Shown here: piece after piece, positions 44,252 to 53,342 of the stretch
Layout: every line of letters begins with the position of its first letter
Numbering within the stretch: position 1 is the first letter of the stretch
From: Leptotrichia wadei
Lineage (GTDB): Bacteria; Fusobacteriota; Fusobacteriia; Fusobacteriales; Leptotrichiaceae
Assembly (NCBI RefSeq): GCF_007990445.1
Contig: NZ_AP019841.1
Location: forward strand, 682,001-746,000
Direction of reading: 5' to 3'
DNA length: 64,000 nucleotides
The notes under the pieces: model-generated
Told to the model about the DNA's origin: nothing
Databases searched by the model: none
Seen by the model: only the letters and a program-made list of their open reading frames with translations
Translations under genes and position numbers: made by a program

Positions 44252-45031
44252 ATGAAATTTTTAATAATTGGGGATGTTGTTGGAAGACCTGGCAGAAATA
44301 CGCTGTTTAAATATTTGGAAAAAAGACGGCAAAATTATGATTTTATTATTGTAAATGGAGAAAATTCTGCTGGCGGATTTGGAATAAATGTGAAAATTGC
44401 GAAGGAAATGTTTGAAAGAGGCGTAAATGTCATAACTTTGGGAAATCATAGCTGGGATAAGAGAGAAATTTATTCTTATATTAATGAGCAGAAAAATTTG
44501 ATTAGACCTATTAATTTTACAAAGGAAGCACCTGGAAACGGATACACAATTGTAGAGAAAAATGGGGTAAAAGTGGCAGTTATAAATGCACAATGCAAAG
44601 TGTTCATGCCGCCAATTGCTTGTCCGTTTTTGGCAGTTGAGGAGGTTTTGCCTAAAATAAAGGAAGAAACAGATATTATTATACTTGATTTTCACGGAGA
44701 AGCTACTTCAGAAAAGCAGGCTATGGGATGGAATTTAACTGGAAGAGTATCGGCAGTTTATGGAACTCATACGCATACTCAAACGGCTGATGAAAGAATA
44801 TTGCCTGGAGGAACAGCTTATATTTCAGATATTGGAATGACTGGAGGACATGACGGTATTTTGGGAATGAATAGGAGGGAAAGTATTCAAAGATTTAAAG
44901 ATGGAATGCCGACAAGATATTCTGTATGCGAAGAAAATTTAAGAATTAATGGAATTGAACTGGAAGTAAATGAAAAGACAGGAAAAGCAGTTTCTATAAA
45001 ACGTGTAAACATGGGATATGATGAAATATAA
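44252..45031 (+). CDS. YmdB-type metallophosphoesterase (TIGR00282 family)
   Basis: A 259-residue calcineurin-like phosphoesterase. The metal-site motifs are D8 in MKFLIIGDVVGRPGRN, NGENSAGGFG (about 36-45), GNHSWDKRE (about 68-76), LDFHGEATSEK and YGTHTHTQTADERIL. In Bacillus the relative YmdB cleaves cyclic nucleotides (2',3'-cNMP) and affects biofilm formation; here only the chemistry class is inferred. prmA begins 21 bases after its stop, so they likely share an mRNA. Confidence 0.9.
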   Translation: MKFLIIGDVVGRPGRNTLFKYLEKRRQNYDFIIVNGENSAGGFGINVKIAKEMFERGVNVITLGNHSWDKREIYSYINEQKNLIRPINFTKEAPGNGYTIVEKNGVKVAVINAQCKVFMPPIACPFLAVEEVLPKIKEETDIIILDFHGEATSEKQAMGWNLTGRVSAVYGTHTHTQTADERILPGGTAYISDIGMTGGHDGILGMNRRESIQRFKDGMPTRYSVCEENLRINGIELEVNEKTGKAVSIKRVNMGYDEI

Positions 45032-45052
45032 AAAATAGGGGAAAATTTAAGA

Positions 45053-45976
45053 ATGAAGTGGATAAAAGTAAGAGTAGATTATTTTTCAGATAATTTAGAA
45101 GAAACTAAAGCAAAATTAGTAAATATGTTTAATGAAATTGGAATTAATCAAGTTGAAGTAATTGATTACTTTTCAGAAAATGAACTTGACTATAATGCAA
45201 ATTTTTCTAGTAAAAATGATGTTTGGAGCATTATTGGATATGTTGTGGATAATAGATTTGCAAATACAAAGTTAAATATTATTTTTAATAATTTAAAAGA
45301 ATTTACGGAAAATGAAAATGAATTTATGTATGAAATTTTTACAGCCAAATGTAACGATGAAGACTGGCAAGATGAATGGAAAAAGTATTTCCATACTGTA
45401 AATATAACTGACAATATTGTGATAAAGCCTAGCTGGGATGAATATGAGCCATCTGATAACGAAATTGTAGTTGAAATTGACCCTGGACTTGCCTTTGGGA
45501 CTGGAACACATGAAACAACTTCGCTTTGTGTGGAATTTTTGGAAAAATATGCCCAAAATAAGAAAAAACTGCTTGATATTGGATGTGGTTCCGGGATTTT
45601 GATGCTGATTGGGAAGAAATTAGGTGTAGAAAAGGTTGTTGGAATTGACATTGATGAGAAAGTAAATGATGTTGTGCTGGAAAATTTTTCTAAAAATGGA
45701 ATAAACGAGAATTTTCAAGTAATAATTGGAAATCTTGTGGATGATGTAAATGAAAAATATGATTTGGTTGTCTCGAATATTCTGGTGGATGTTTTGGAAA
45801 AACTGCTTGAAGATATAGAAAAGATTTTGGAAAAGGATGCAACAGTTATTTTTTCTGGAATTTTGAATGAAAAGGAAGAGGCATTTTTAAAGAAGGCTAA
45901 AAATTATAATTTGAAGCAGATTGACAGGAAAGAGAAAAATAATTGGGTGTCACTTGTTTTTAAATATGAAAATTAA
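45053..45976 (+). CDS. prmA: Ribosomal protein L11 methyltransferase
   Basis: A 307-residue SAM-dependent enzyme that trimethylates ribosomal protein uL11. The N-terminal substrate domain includes WQDEWKKYFHTVNITDNIVI and the PrmA signature DPGLAFGTGTHETTSLC. SAM-binding motif I is LLDIGCGSGILMLIGKKLG, and NPPY-like SNILVDVLEKLL follows. The length is normal. It lies 21 bases after the phosphoesterase gene. Confidence 0.93.
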   Translation: MKWIKVRVDYFSDNLEETKAKLVNMFNEIGINQVEVIDYFSENELDYNANFSSKNDVWSIIGYVVDNRFANTKLNIIFNNLKEFTENENEFMYEIFTAKCNDEDWQDEWKKYFHTVNITDNIVIKPSWDEYEPSDNEIVVEIDPGLAFGTGTHETTSLCVEFLEKYAQNKKKLLDIGCGSGILMLIGKKLGVEKVVGIDIDEKVNDVVLENFSKNGINENFQVIIGNLVDDVNEKYDLVVSNILVDVLEKLLEDIEKILEKDATVIFSGILNEKEEAFLKKAKNYNLKQIDRKEKNNWVSLVFKYEN

Positions 45977-46079
45977 CTGTTTTTAAAGAATAACTAAGTG
46001 CTATTTAGATTAATAAAATAATTTTGATATTTAAGTTTGGTAAAAAAATTTTCATTATATAGAGAACAGAATAAATTTG

Positions 46080-46165
46080 TTTAGTTATATGGATTTAAGT
46101 TGCAATATTATAAATAAGGAATTTTGATTCCTTGATAAAATAAAAAAAATTGAATATATTTAGCA
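46080..46165. repeat. Possible decayed copy of the dispersed repeat before cmk
   Basis: AAGGAAT (46116-46122) and ATTCCTT (46127-46133) form a short hairpin followed by GATAAAATAAAAAAA, similar to the centre of the repeat. The ends are lost. Weak. Confidence 0.3.
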
Positions 46166-46201
46166 AATAAATAGTATGTGAAATAAGAAAGTAGGAAAAT
46201 T

Positions 46202-46861
46202 ATGATAATCGCTATTGATGGTCCAGCAGGAAGCGGTAAAAGCACTATTGCAAAGCTGGTTGCAAAGGATATGGGGCTTGTTTATCTTGATACTGGAGCT
46301 ATGTACAGGCTTGTTACGTTAAAGGCTTTAAATGAGGGAATATTGGGGAATGATGGATTGAATGAATTGGAGAAAATAAAAAAACTGCTTGATAATCTTA
46401 ATATTGATATTAGAGAGAATGGATTTTATCTTGATGATGTTGATGTAAGTGAAGAGATTAGAAAGCCTGTTGTTTCAGAGAATGTATCAGATGTTGCGGC
46501 AATTCGTGAGGTTCGGGAAAAAATGGTAGATTTGCAGAGAAAATTTTCAGAATCTAAAAATGTCATTTTGGATGGACGTGATATTGGAACGGTTGTTTTT
46601 CCAAATGCGGATTTGAAAATTTTTTTGGTTGCTGATGCTAAGGAAAGGGCTAAAAGACGTTATAGGGAACTTATTGAAAAAGGTGAAAATGTTGAGATTG
46701 AAGAAATTTATGAGAATATTTTGAAAAGAGACAAGATTGACTCGACACGGAAGGAAAGTCCATTAAAAAAGGCAAAGGATGCAGTTGAAGTTGATACTAC
46801 TTCTAAAAGTATTGAAGAAGTGAAAAATGAGATTTTGAGAATGGTAAATTCAAATATTTAA
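46202..46861 (+). CDS. cmk: Cytidylate kinase
   Basis: A 219-residue nucleoside monophosphate kinase that phosphorylates CMP and dCMP. The P-loop GPAGSGKST is at 7-15, followed by YLDTGAMYRLVTLKA. The CMP-binding insert holds VSEEIRKPVVSENVSDVAAI, and LDGRDIGTVVFPNADLKIFL and AKRRYREL are conserved. The length matches the family. AGTAGGA lies before the ATG. In many bacteria rpsA follows cmk; here HU follows after a 390-base gap. Confidence 0.95.
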   Translation: MIIAIDGPAGSGKSTIAKLVAKDMGLVYLDTGAMYRLVTLKALNEGILGNDGLNELEKIKKLLDNLNIDIRENGFYLDDVDVSEEIRKPVVSENVSDVAAIREVREKMVDLQRKFSESKNVILDGRDIGTVVFPNADLKIFLVADAKERAKRRYRELIEKGENVEIEEIYENILKRDKIDSTRKESPLKKAKDAVEVDTTSKSIEEVKNEILRMVNSNI

Positions 46862-47254
46862 CGTTATTTACATTTAAACAATGGGATGGCTATAAATTCT
46901 ACTGTTAGTAAATAGTATAAAATATAACTTCTATTTTTAAATGGGGTTTAGTATAATATTATTTTAGAAAATTTATTACGAAATTTTTATTAAGGAATTA
47001 AGATTTTTTATTAGAAGTTTAGAGATCTTTTACTTTTTTTGACAGAATTTTAAATTAGTTTAGACTTATAAATTTTTTTAAAAATACTAATAATTATTTT
47101 AGATTTTATTTTTTTTGAATTATAAAATATAGAGAATATAATAAAAAAGGGAAAAAATCAAAAAAATTTGAAAAAATACTAGACAAATACTGAAAATAGT
47201 GTATAATAATCTAGTAATTTAATAATTAAAAAATAAAGCGGAGGTTTGATTAAT
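46862..47254 (+). other. AT-rich gap between cmk and HU gene
   Basis: About 390 bases, very AT-rich, with no ORF of note. The HU promoter lies at its right end. A TTGACA at 47039-47044 has no good -10 partner. I see no repeat copy or RNA gene in it. Confidence 0.4.
47180..47207 (+). promoter_or_regulatory. Promoter of the HU gene
   Basis: TAGACA (47180-47185), a 16-base spacer and TATAAT (47202-47207). ACTAGA (47178-47183) and TCTAGT (47210-47215) form an inverted repeat flanking the promoter. Confidence 0.55.
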
Positions 47255-47536
47255 ATGTCAAAAAAAGAATTTGTAGATGCTTATGCAAAAGCTACAGGAG
47301 AAACTAAAAAAAGAGCAGAAGAATTGGTAAACCAATTTTTAGATACTGTGGAAGAAGTATTATTAAATGGAGATTCAGTTCAATTTGTTGGATGGGGAAC
47401 ATTTGAAGTGAAAGAAAGAGCGGCAAGAACTGGAATTAATCCACAAACTAAAGAAGAAATTCAAATACCTGCAAAAAAAGTTGTTAAATTTAAAGTTGGT
47501 AAAAAATTAGCTGATAACGTAGCTGAAGGAAAATAA
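47255..47536 (+). CDS. hup: DNA-binding protein HU
   Basis: A 93-residue nucleoid protein. The start at 47255 gives MSKKEFVDAYAKATGETKKR with GCGGAGG 10 bases upstream; TTG 47246 is too close to that site. It has the two N-terminal helices, the GTFEVKERAARTGINPQTKE DNA-binding arm segment and IPAKKVVKFKVGKKL at the end. The length is standard. It acts as a dimer that bends DNA. HU versus IHF cannot be fully told apart by eye, but a single homodimeric HU is most likely. Confidence 0.93.
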   Translation: MSKKEFVDAYAKATGETKKRAEELVNQFLDTVEEVLLNGDSVQFVGWGTFEVKERAARTGINPQTKEEIQIPAKKVVKFKVGKKLADNVAEGK

Positions 47537-47545
47537 TCTTTAAAT

Positions 47546-47590
47546 TAGCACAAGAATACTTATGACTGCAGTCGTGAGAGTTTCGGGTAA
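47546..47590 (+). repeat. Solitary IS200/IS605-like right-end hairpin
   Basis: CTTATGACT (47556-47564) pairs with AGTCGTGAG around a GC loop, within AAGAATACTTATGACTGCAG continuing TCGTGAGAGTTTCGGG. It lines up with the right end of the dnaB IStron (9402-9436): AGAA, GACT, AGTCGTG, GAG, TTC, GG are shared. No transposase or tnpB is nearby. It looks like a scar or solo end. Confidence 0.5.
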
Positions 47591-47596
47591 ACTGAT

Positions 47597-47641
47597 AAAA
47601 GGCTATTTCTAAATGGAAAATCATTGGGAGATAGTCTTTTT
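47597..47641 (+). terminator. Terminator after the HU gene
   Basis: AAAAGGCTAT (47597-47606) pairs with ATAGTCTTTT (47631-47640), 10 bp with one G-U pair. Confidence 0.78.
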
Positions 47642-47682
47642 GCTTAAAGATAAGTAGAAGAAAGTTAAAAGATAGGTGGAAT

Positions 47683-48942
47683 ATGATTTTATATAATTTA
47701 TTAAGAAATTTACTGTATTTTGTAATAATGATTTTAGCAATATTTAATGGCAAATTACTAAAATTTTTTAAATCACGATTATTTCAGAAAATAGAGAATG
47801 ATGATTTTTTAAATAGTGGTGAGGAGGCAATTTTTATTCACTTTTCATCAGTTGGAGAATTTAATTTGACAAAGGAACTTATTTCAGAAATATTAGAGGG
47901 AAAAAAGACTGGAAAAAAAGAGAAGGTTATTCTTTCTGTTATGACAAATACTGGATTTGAGGCAGTTAGTAAAGAATATTCTGAAAATAGGAATGTAAAA
48001 ATATTTTATTTTCCACTTGATGATTTTCTTGCAATTCGTAAAATTTATAAAAAATATAAAATAAAAAAAACATTGATTATAGAAACCGAAATTTGGCCGA
48101 ATTTATATTATTTTGCCGCTAAAAATGGAGAATTATTTATTGTCAATGGGAGACTTACTGAAAAAAAATTAAAGTCATATCTAAAATTTGGCTGGATCGT
48201 CAAAAAAACTGTAAATCGTGCAAAAAAAATAATGGTGCAGAGTGTTTCTGACAGGGAAAGATATGAAAAACTTGGAATTAAAAGGGATAAAATTAAGGTT
48301 TATAAAAATTTGAAATATTCAATTAAATATAATAAAATTTCAGAAGATCAAAAAAAAGAATACTATGATACAGTTGTAGATAGAAATAAAAAAGCAATTG
48401 TATGTGGAAGTACACGTCCAGATGAGGAAAAAATTTGGCTGGATGTTTTTGAAAAAATAAATATAAATAATGAATATCAGCTGATTATTGTGCCACGGCA
48501 TTTGAAACGGGTTTATGAAATTGAAAAGATGATTTTGGAAAAATTTTCGAGAAATGATTATTCTTTGTTTACCAAAATTGAAAAGAATAAAAAAAATAGT
48601 GAAACTGGGAAATATAAAAAAATAGTTATAGTTGATAAAATGGGAATTTTGACTGATTTTTATCAGATGTCGGATTTTGCATTTGTTGGCGGAACACTTG
48701 TAGATATTGGCGGACATTCGATTTTAGAGCCGCTTTATTATGGGAAAAAGCCAATTATTGGGAAGTATTTTCAAAATATTGAAGAAATTGTGAAGGATGC
48801 TAAAGAACTTGGATTTATTGAAATTGTGGAAAATGAAGATGAGATTGTCGAGTATTTGAAAAAATTTGAAAATGTTGATACGAGGGAGTTTTTTGAGAAA
48901 AATAATGAAATAAATAAAATACTGGATGAAATTTTATATTAA
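47683..48942 (+). CDS. waaA: 3-deoxy-D-manno-octulosonic acid (Kdo) transferase
   Basis: A 419-residue inner-membrane glycosyltransferase that adds Kdo to lipid A precursor. It has an N-terminal membrane anchor (about 5-25), then SSVGEFNLTKELI, LSVMTNTGFEAV, FYFPLDDFLAIRKIYKKYK, the acceptor-site IETEIWPNLYYFAAKNG (about 145-160) and VNGRLTEKKLKSYLKF. The C-terminal nucleotide-sugar domain has CGSTRPDEEK, VPRHLKR and FVGGTLVDIGGHSILEPLYYGK. It is weaker in conservation than E. coli WaaA but the motif order is intact. trmB follows 46 bases later. Confidence 0.9.
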   Translation: MILYNLLRNLLYFVIMILAIFNGKLLKFFKSRLFQKIENDDFLNSGEEAIFIHFSSVGEFNLTKELISEILEGKKTGKKEKVILSVMTNTGFEAVSKEYSENRNVKIFYFPLDDFLAIRKIYKKYKIKKTLIIETEIWPNLYYFAAKNGELFIVNGRLTEKKLKSYLKFGWIVKKTVNRAKKIMVQSVSDRERYEKLGIKRDKIKVYKNLKYSIKYNKISEDQKKEYYDTVVDRNKKAIVCGSTRPDEEKIWLDVFEKININNEYQLIIVPRHLKRVYEIEKMILEKFSRNDYSLFTKIEKNKKNSETGKYKKIVIVDKMGILTDFYQMSDFAFVGGTLVDIGGHSILEPLYYGKKPIIGKYFQNIEEIVKDAKELGFIEIVENEDEIVEYLKKFENVDTREFFEKNNEINKILDEILY

Positions 48943-48988
48943 AATTTTTGAAAATAATTAAAAAAAAGAAAAGGAAAACAAATAAAAA

Positions 48989-49825
48989 ATGGAAAATAAA
49001 AATAAGGATAAGATTGAAATTATTGGGAAAAATGGGCAGAAAATTGAAATTACTGAAGCCGAGCAGGAAAGAAGGGCTAAAATAAAGAAAGTTAATGATG
49101 AATTTAAAGTAGCAAATGCGGAAAAAAGCAGAATTATAAATGAAAAAGAAATTTGGAAATATTTCTTTGAAAAGCCTAAAAAAAATTATAATAAATATAT
49201 GTATGAAATGCTTGAATTTCCTGAGCATTTGATGTATAATAATGAAAGTGTTGATGAATATCGTGGAAAATGGAATGAATTTTTTGGAAATAAAAATGAC
49301 ATTTATTTGGAAATAGGTTGTGGAAGCGGAAATTTTACGGTTCAAAATGCAGAGAAATTTAAAGATAGAAATTATATCGCATTGGAATTACGATTTAAAA
49401 GACTTGTCTTGGGAGCAAAAAAATCTAAAAAAAGAAACTTAGATAATATTTTATTTGTAAGAAAAAGAGCGGAAACAATACTGGATTTTTTGGGAAAAGA
49501 TGAAATTTCAGGAGTGTATATTAATTTTCCTGATCCTTGGGAAGGTGAGGAGAAAAAAAGAGTTATAAGCAATGCTCTGTTTTCTAAATTAGATATTATT
49601 TTAAGAACAAATGGGAAATTATTTTTTAAAACTGATCATGATCAATATTATGAAGATGTTTTGGAATTGGTAAAGAAACTTGATAATTATGAAATTATTT
49701 ACCATACAAATGATTTGCATAATTCAGAAAAGGCAAGTGAAAATATTAAAACTGAATTTGAACAAATGTTTTTGAGTAAACATAATATGAATATTAAATA
49801 TATAGAAATTGAAAAAATTAAATAG
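48989..49825 (+). CDS. trmB: tRNA (guanosine(46)-N7)-methyltransferase
   Basis: A 278-residue SAM-dependent enzyme. SAM motif I is YLEIGCGSGNFTVQNAEKF (about 104-122), then NYIALELRFKRLVLGAKKSK and the TrmB signature INFPDPWEGEEKKRVISN (about 174-190), with FKTDHDQYYEDVLEL after it. An N-terminal extension of about 75 charged residues precedes the usual domain, making it longer than E. coli TrmB. It lies between waaA and a second methyltransferase gene. Confidence 0.92.
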   Translation: MENKNKDKIEIIGKNGQKIEITEAEQERRAKIKKVNDEFKVANAEKSRIINEKEIWKYFFEKPKKNYNKYMYEMLEFPEHLMYNNESVDEYRGKWNEFFGNKNDIYLEIGCGSGNFTVQNAEKFKDRNYIALELRFKRLVLGAKKSKKRNLDNILFVRKRAETILDFLGKDEISGVYINFPDPWEGEEKKRVISNALFSKLDIILRTNGKLFFKTDHDQYYEDVLELVKKLDNYEIIYHTNDLHNSEKASENIKTEFEQMFLSKHNMNIKYIEIEKIK

Positions 49826-49901
49826 CATAAGATTAAAGTATTGAAAGGAGTGAGAAGATAAGAAAATTTGGAAAAATAAATCCAAATTTTTATAAAAGGT
49901 T

Positions 49902-51443
49902 ATGGAAAATAAAAATACATACAGTGAACTGCTTTACAAGTCAAATCCATTTAATTATACTATACCGGCATTACTGGAGGCACATGGAAGATTATATGGA
50001 CTGACTCCGAAAGATTCAAGAAAGGCTAAAGTGCTGGAATTAGGATCATCATTTGGAGGGAATATTATTACACAGGCACTTTATAATCCTGAAGCTGAAT
50101 TTGTTGGAATTGATTTGACGGCTGAACAAGTTAAAAAAGGAAATGAAGTTATTAAAAAAATAGGTTTAAAAAATATAAAATTAATTGAAAAAAATATTTT
50201 GGATATAAATGAAGATTTTGGAAAATTTGATTATATTATTGTTCATGGTGTATTTTCTTGGGTTCCAAAAGAAGTGCAGGATAAAATTATTAAAATTTGC
50301 AATGAAAATTTGACTGAGGAAGGAATTGCCTATATTTCATATAATACTTATCCAGGATGGAAGGAACCTGATAAAATACGTGAAATGATGATTTATGCAA
50401 ATAAATATTTCCCAGAAATTTCATTAGGGGATAAAAATCAGCGTGGAAAAGCTTTTATTTCAATTGTTGCAGAACAAATGAAAATATACGAGGATATTTC
50501 TAAGAAAAAAGGAGATTTTATTAAGCAGATAGAAGAAGTTGTAGGTATGCAAGATTATTATGTGGCTCACGAATATTGTGAAGATCTTAATAATCCGTTA
50601 TATTTAAATGAATTTGTAGACTTAATAAAAAAGGGAAATTTAGAATATATATCAGATGTTGCCTTGAGATTATCCATTATCAGCACTTATAATAAGGATA
50701 CTGTGGATAAGTTGCAGCAGTTGTCACAAGGAGATCATGTAATAAAGGAACAATGTCTTGATTATATACTTGACACTAAATTTAGAAGATCGCTAGTTTG
50801 TAAAAATAGTCAAGCTAAAAAACTTAATTTTAGCGAAAGCTTTCCTAATGAAGTATTGGATTCATTCCTGTTATCATTGAGATATACGAAGGAAGAACTG
50901 AAAACGTTGAATGAAGATAATGTTAAGGAAATTATGCTTCATCTGGCAGAAACACCGAATAAAAGTTTTGTTGTTAAGGATGCCATAACATATTGGGAAA
51001 AAAATATTGCTAAAGATAAAAATGAGGAAAAGAAAAATGAAGTGCTTTCTAATTTGAGAAAATTTATTTTGAACAGCATGATTAATGGTAAAATCAAATT
51101 TTACTGTTCTGAAAATGAGATAGTTCCTTATGAAGAAAATAAAGTTTATATTCCTGAAAAATTCAGAAATTACATAAGAACTTTGATTATTGGAGAAGGT
51201 GCTGGAGTAGTAGGAATAGCAAATTCGAGAAATGAAATTATTAATGACTTAAATGATGTTGATGTAATAGTTGCAGATATTTTATCAGAACCAAAGACAG
51301 AAAAAGAAATAATTGAAAAATTATCAAAAACTGCCATTTATAGAACAATGCCAGATGGAGAGAGAAAAGAAGTGGAAGCTTCTGAATATTTGCCTGAAAG
51401 CATAAGAAAATTTGAGTTTTTAGGTTATTTTTCAAAAAGATAA
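49902..51443 (+). CDS. Class I methyltransferase with regulatory domain (protein-lysine methyltransferase-like)
   Basis: A 513-residue protein. SAM motif I is KVLELGSSFGGNIITQALYN (about 44-63), then FVGIDLTAEQVKKGNEVIKK and FDYIIVHGVFSWVPKEVQDK. A middle section, AYISYNTYPGWKEPDKIREMM to YYVAHEYCEDLNNPLYLNEF, and a long C-terminal part fit the methyltransferase regulatory domain type. Rickettsial PKMT enzymes that methylate lysines of surface proteins share this layout. A surface-protein substrate is an inference. The final about 60 residues form a winged-helix-like end (EKEIIEKLSKTAIYRTMPDG). A strong terminator follows. Confidence 0.75.
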   Translation: MENKNTYSELLYKSNPFNYTIPALLEAHGRLYGLTPKDSRKAKVLELGSSFGGNIITQALYNPEAEFVGIDLTAEQVKKGNEVIKKIGLKNIKLIEKNILDINEDFGKFDYIIVHGVFSWVPKEVQDKIIKICNENLTEEGIAYISYNTYPGWKEPDKIREMMIYANKYFPEISLGDKNQRGKAFISIVAEQMKIYEDISKKKGDFIKQIEEVVGMQDYYVAHEYCEDLNNPLYLNEFVDLIKKGNLEYISDVALRLSIISTYNKDTVDKLQQLSQGDHVIKEQCLDYILDTKFRRSLVCKNSQAKKLNFSESFPNEVLDSFLLSLRYTKEELKTLNEDNVKEIMLHLAETPNKSFVVKDAITYWEKNIAKDKNEEKKNEVLSNLRKFILNSMINGKIKFYCSENEIVPYEENKVYIPEKFRNYIRTLIIGEGAGVVGIANSRNEIINDLNDVDVIVADILSEPKTEKEIIEKLSKTAIYRTMPDGERKEVEASEYLPESIRKFEFLGYFSKR

Positions 51444-51457
51444 AATTGGTGCAAATT

Positions 51458-51490
51458 AGTGATAGGCGAAATATACTTATCACTTTTTTT
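51458..51490 (+). terminator. Terminator after the methyltransferase gene
   Basis: AGTGATA (51458-51464) pairs with TATCACT (51478-51484), then T-run to 51490. Confidence 0.85.
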
Positions 51491-51578
51491 GCATAGTTAT
51501 TTATATAACTTTCTGTTTAAATAAGTAATCATAAATTTTAAAAACAAAAAATTTTAATTGAGAGGAGGAAAATAAATA

Positions 51579-52634
51579 GTGAAAGGATTGGAAAAATTTT
51601 TAGAGCTGGATACTATAATTAGATTTTTAAAAACTAATCTTTTTAAATTATTTATAATTTATTTAATCGTAAAAATTGGGAAAATATTTAAGAATAGAAT
51701 TGAAAAAATATTGAAAATTATACTTGATAAATCAAATGTCGATAAAAGTGTGGCTTCATTTTTGCTTTCAATTTATTCGATTTTATATTATTTTATCCTA
51801 ATTTATTCTTCAGTAGGAATCCTTGGGATTAATACAACTTCGATTACGACATTTTTAGGAGCGGCTGGGATCGTTTTAGGGATCGCCTTTAAGGAAACTT
51901 TGGGAAATTTTTGCGGAGGGCTTATAATTCTTACGTTTAAGCCGTTCAGTGTTGGAGATACGATAGAATACAATAATTATATTGGGACTGTAAAGAAAAT
52001 AGAATTATTTTATACAAAAATGTTAAATCCGCAAAATGAGGTTGTAATAATTCCAAATGGAATAGTTACTAATACTGAAATAAGAAATATTAAGCAAAAT
52101 GGAGAACGTAGACTTGATTTGGAAGTTGGAGTTTCATATAATAGCAATATTCAGGAGGTAAAAAGTGTTTTAGAGAGAATTGTTAAAGAGGAAACAATGA
52201 ATGAAGTCGAGGAAACACAGATTAAAAATAATTTGCTTATAAAACTTCAAAATACAATTTTAGAAAAACGTGAAAAAAGTAAAATTAATTTATTTGCAAC
52301 AATTTTTTCTAGAAAAAAAATGAAGGAAGCTGAAGATGAGGCAACCCAAAAATCTGAAGAGGAAATTTATGAAAATGATAAAAATACAGAAGATACATCA
52401 AGTATTTCAAAAGTTATCAATGATGATGAAAAAATGATTCTGGCTTCAAAGCCATCTATTATAGGAGTTGGTCAGCTGGCAGAGTCTGCGATAATATTTT
52501 ATGTTTATGTTTACACACGTTCAGAAAATTATTTGAATTTAAAGATGAAGTTGAATGAAAAAATAAAAACTGAATTTGATAAGGCAGGAATTGAAATACC
52601 ATATCCACAAATGGATGTGCATGTATCAAAATAA
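51579..52634 (+). CDS. Small-conductance mechanosensitive channel family protein
   Basis: A 351-residue inner-membrane channel of the MscS family, which opens under osmotic down-shock. The GTG start at 51579 follows GAGAGGAGG. Transmembrane segments lie at about 18-33, 60-80 and 85-110. The pore-lining TM3 has the Gly/Ala pattern TFLGAAGIVLGIAFKETLGN, followed by the beta-domain GGLIILTFKPFSVGDTIE. The cytoplasmic part contains an unusual acidic insertion (about 225-290, with EDEATQKSEEEIYENDKNTE) absent from the minimal family. Confidence 0.88.
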   Translation: MKGLEKFLELDTIIRFLKTNLFKLFIIYLIVKIGKIFKNRIEKILKIILDKSNVDKSVASFLLSIYSILYYFILIYSSVGILGINTTSITTFLGAAGIVLGIAFKETLGNFCGGLIILTFKPFSVGDTIEYNNYIGTVKKIELFYTKMLNPQNEVVIIPNGIVTNTEIRNIKQNGERRLDLEVGVSYNSNIQEVKSVLERIVKEETMNEVEETQIKNNLLIKLQNTILEKREKSKINLFATIFSRKKMKEAEDEATQKSEEEIYENDKNTEDTSSISKVINDDEKMILASKPSIIGVGQLAESAIIFYVYVYTRSENYLNLKMKLNEKIKTEFDKAGIEIPYPQMDVHVSK

Positions 52635-52670
52635 AAATAATAAATAGTTATATAAATAAAAGGAGGAAAA

Positions 52671-53321
52671 ATGGAATTAAAAAGATTTTTGAACGACAAT
52701 GCAGTTCAAAGTAACTGTTACATTATTTCTTATGGGAAAAACTGCTATGTTATGGATCCTGGACAAGAGAAAATGACAGAAGTTGTTGATTATATTGAGA
52801 AAAATGAGTTGAATTTACTGGGAGTTCTTTTGACGCATGGGCATTGGGATCATATTTTGGGAATACCATCTATGTTAGAATATAAAAAAGTACCTGTTTA
52901 TGTGAGTGAAGGCGGGTATGAATTTTTATTTAATCCTGAATTGTCGCTTTTTGCTTGGAGAGAAGGGGATTTTGAACTAAATAAGGAAGATGTCCAAATT
53001 ATAACTTTAAAGGAAAATGATAAAATTGGTGAAAATGGGAAAATTTCTGGAAATGCTGATGATGTGGAAGTTTACTTTGAAATAATTGAAACTCCAGGGC
53101 ATAGCAGAGGGGATATTTGCTATTATGATAAAAAAAATAAAGTATTATTTTCTGGAGATACATTGTTTGCTGGGACTTATGGAAGAGTGGATTTACCAAC
53201 GAGTGATCCGATCCAAATGGGAAAATCGTTGAAAAAATTGTTTGCTTTGAATCCAGATATTAAAGTTTATCCAGGACATGGATTTGATACTACTATTGAA
53301 GTAGAAAAAAGATATTATTAA
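52671..53321 (+). CDS. MBL-fold metallohydrolase (glyoxalase II-like)
   Basis: A 216-residue cytoplasmic hydrolase. The metal-binding motif THGHWDHILG is at about 55-64, with further ligands in TPGHSRGDICYY, FSGDTLFAGTYGRVDLP and the terminal PGHGFDTT. The layout fits the YcbL/glyoxalase II-like group. The true substrate is not set: it could be a thioester such as lactoylglutathione or a general hydrolase. AGGAGG precedes the ATG; dtd follows 21 bases later, so they are co-transcribed. Confidence 0.88.
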   Translation: MELKRFLNDNAVQSNCYIISYGKNCYVMDPGQEKMTEVVDYIEKNELNLLGVLLTHGHWDHILGIPSMLEYKKVPVYVSEGGYEFLFNPELSLFAWREGDFELNKEDVQIITLKENDKIGENGKISGNADDVEVYFEIIETPGHSRGDICYYDKKNKVLFSGDTLFAGTYGRVDLPTSDPIQMGKSLKKLFALNPDIKVYPGHGFDTTIEVEKRYY

Positions 53322-53342
53322 AATTAGAGAATAAGGGAAAAA

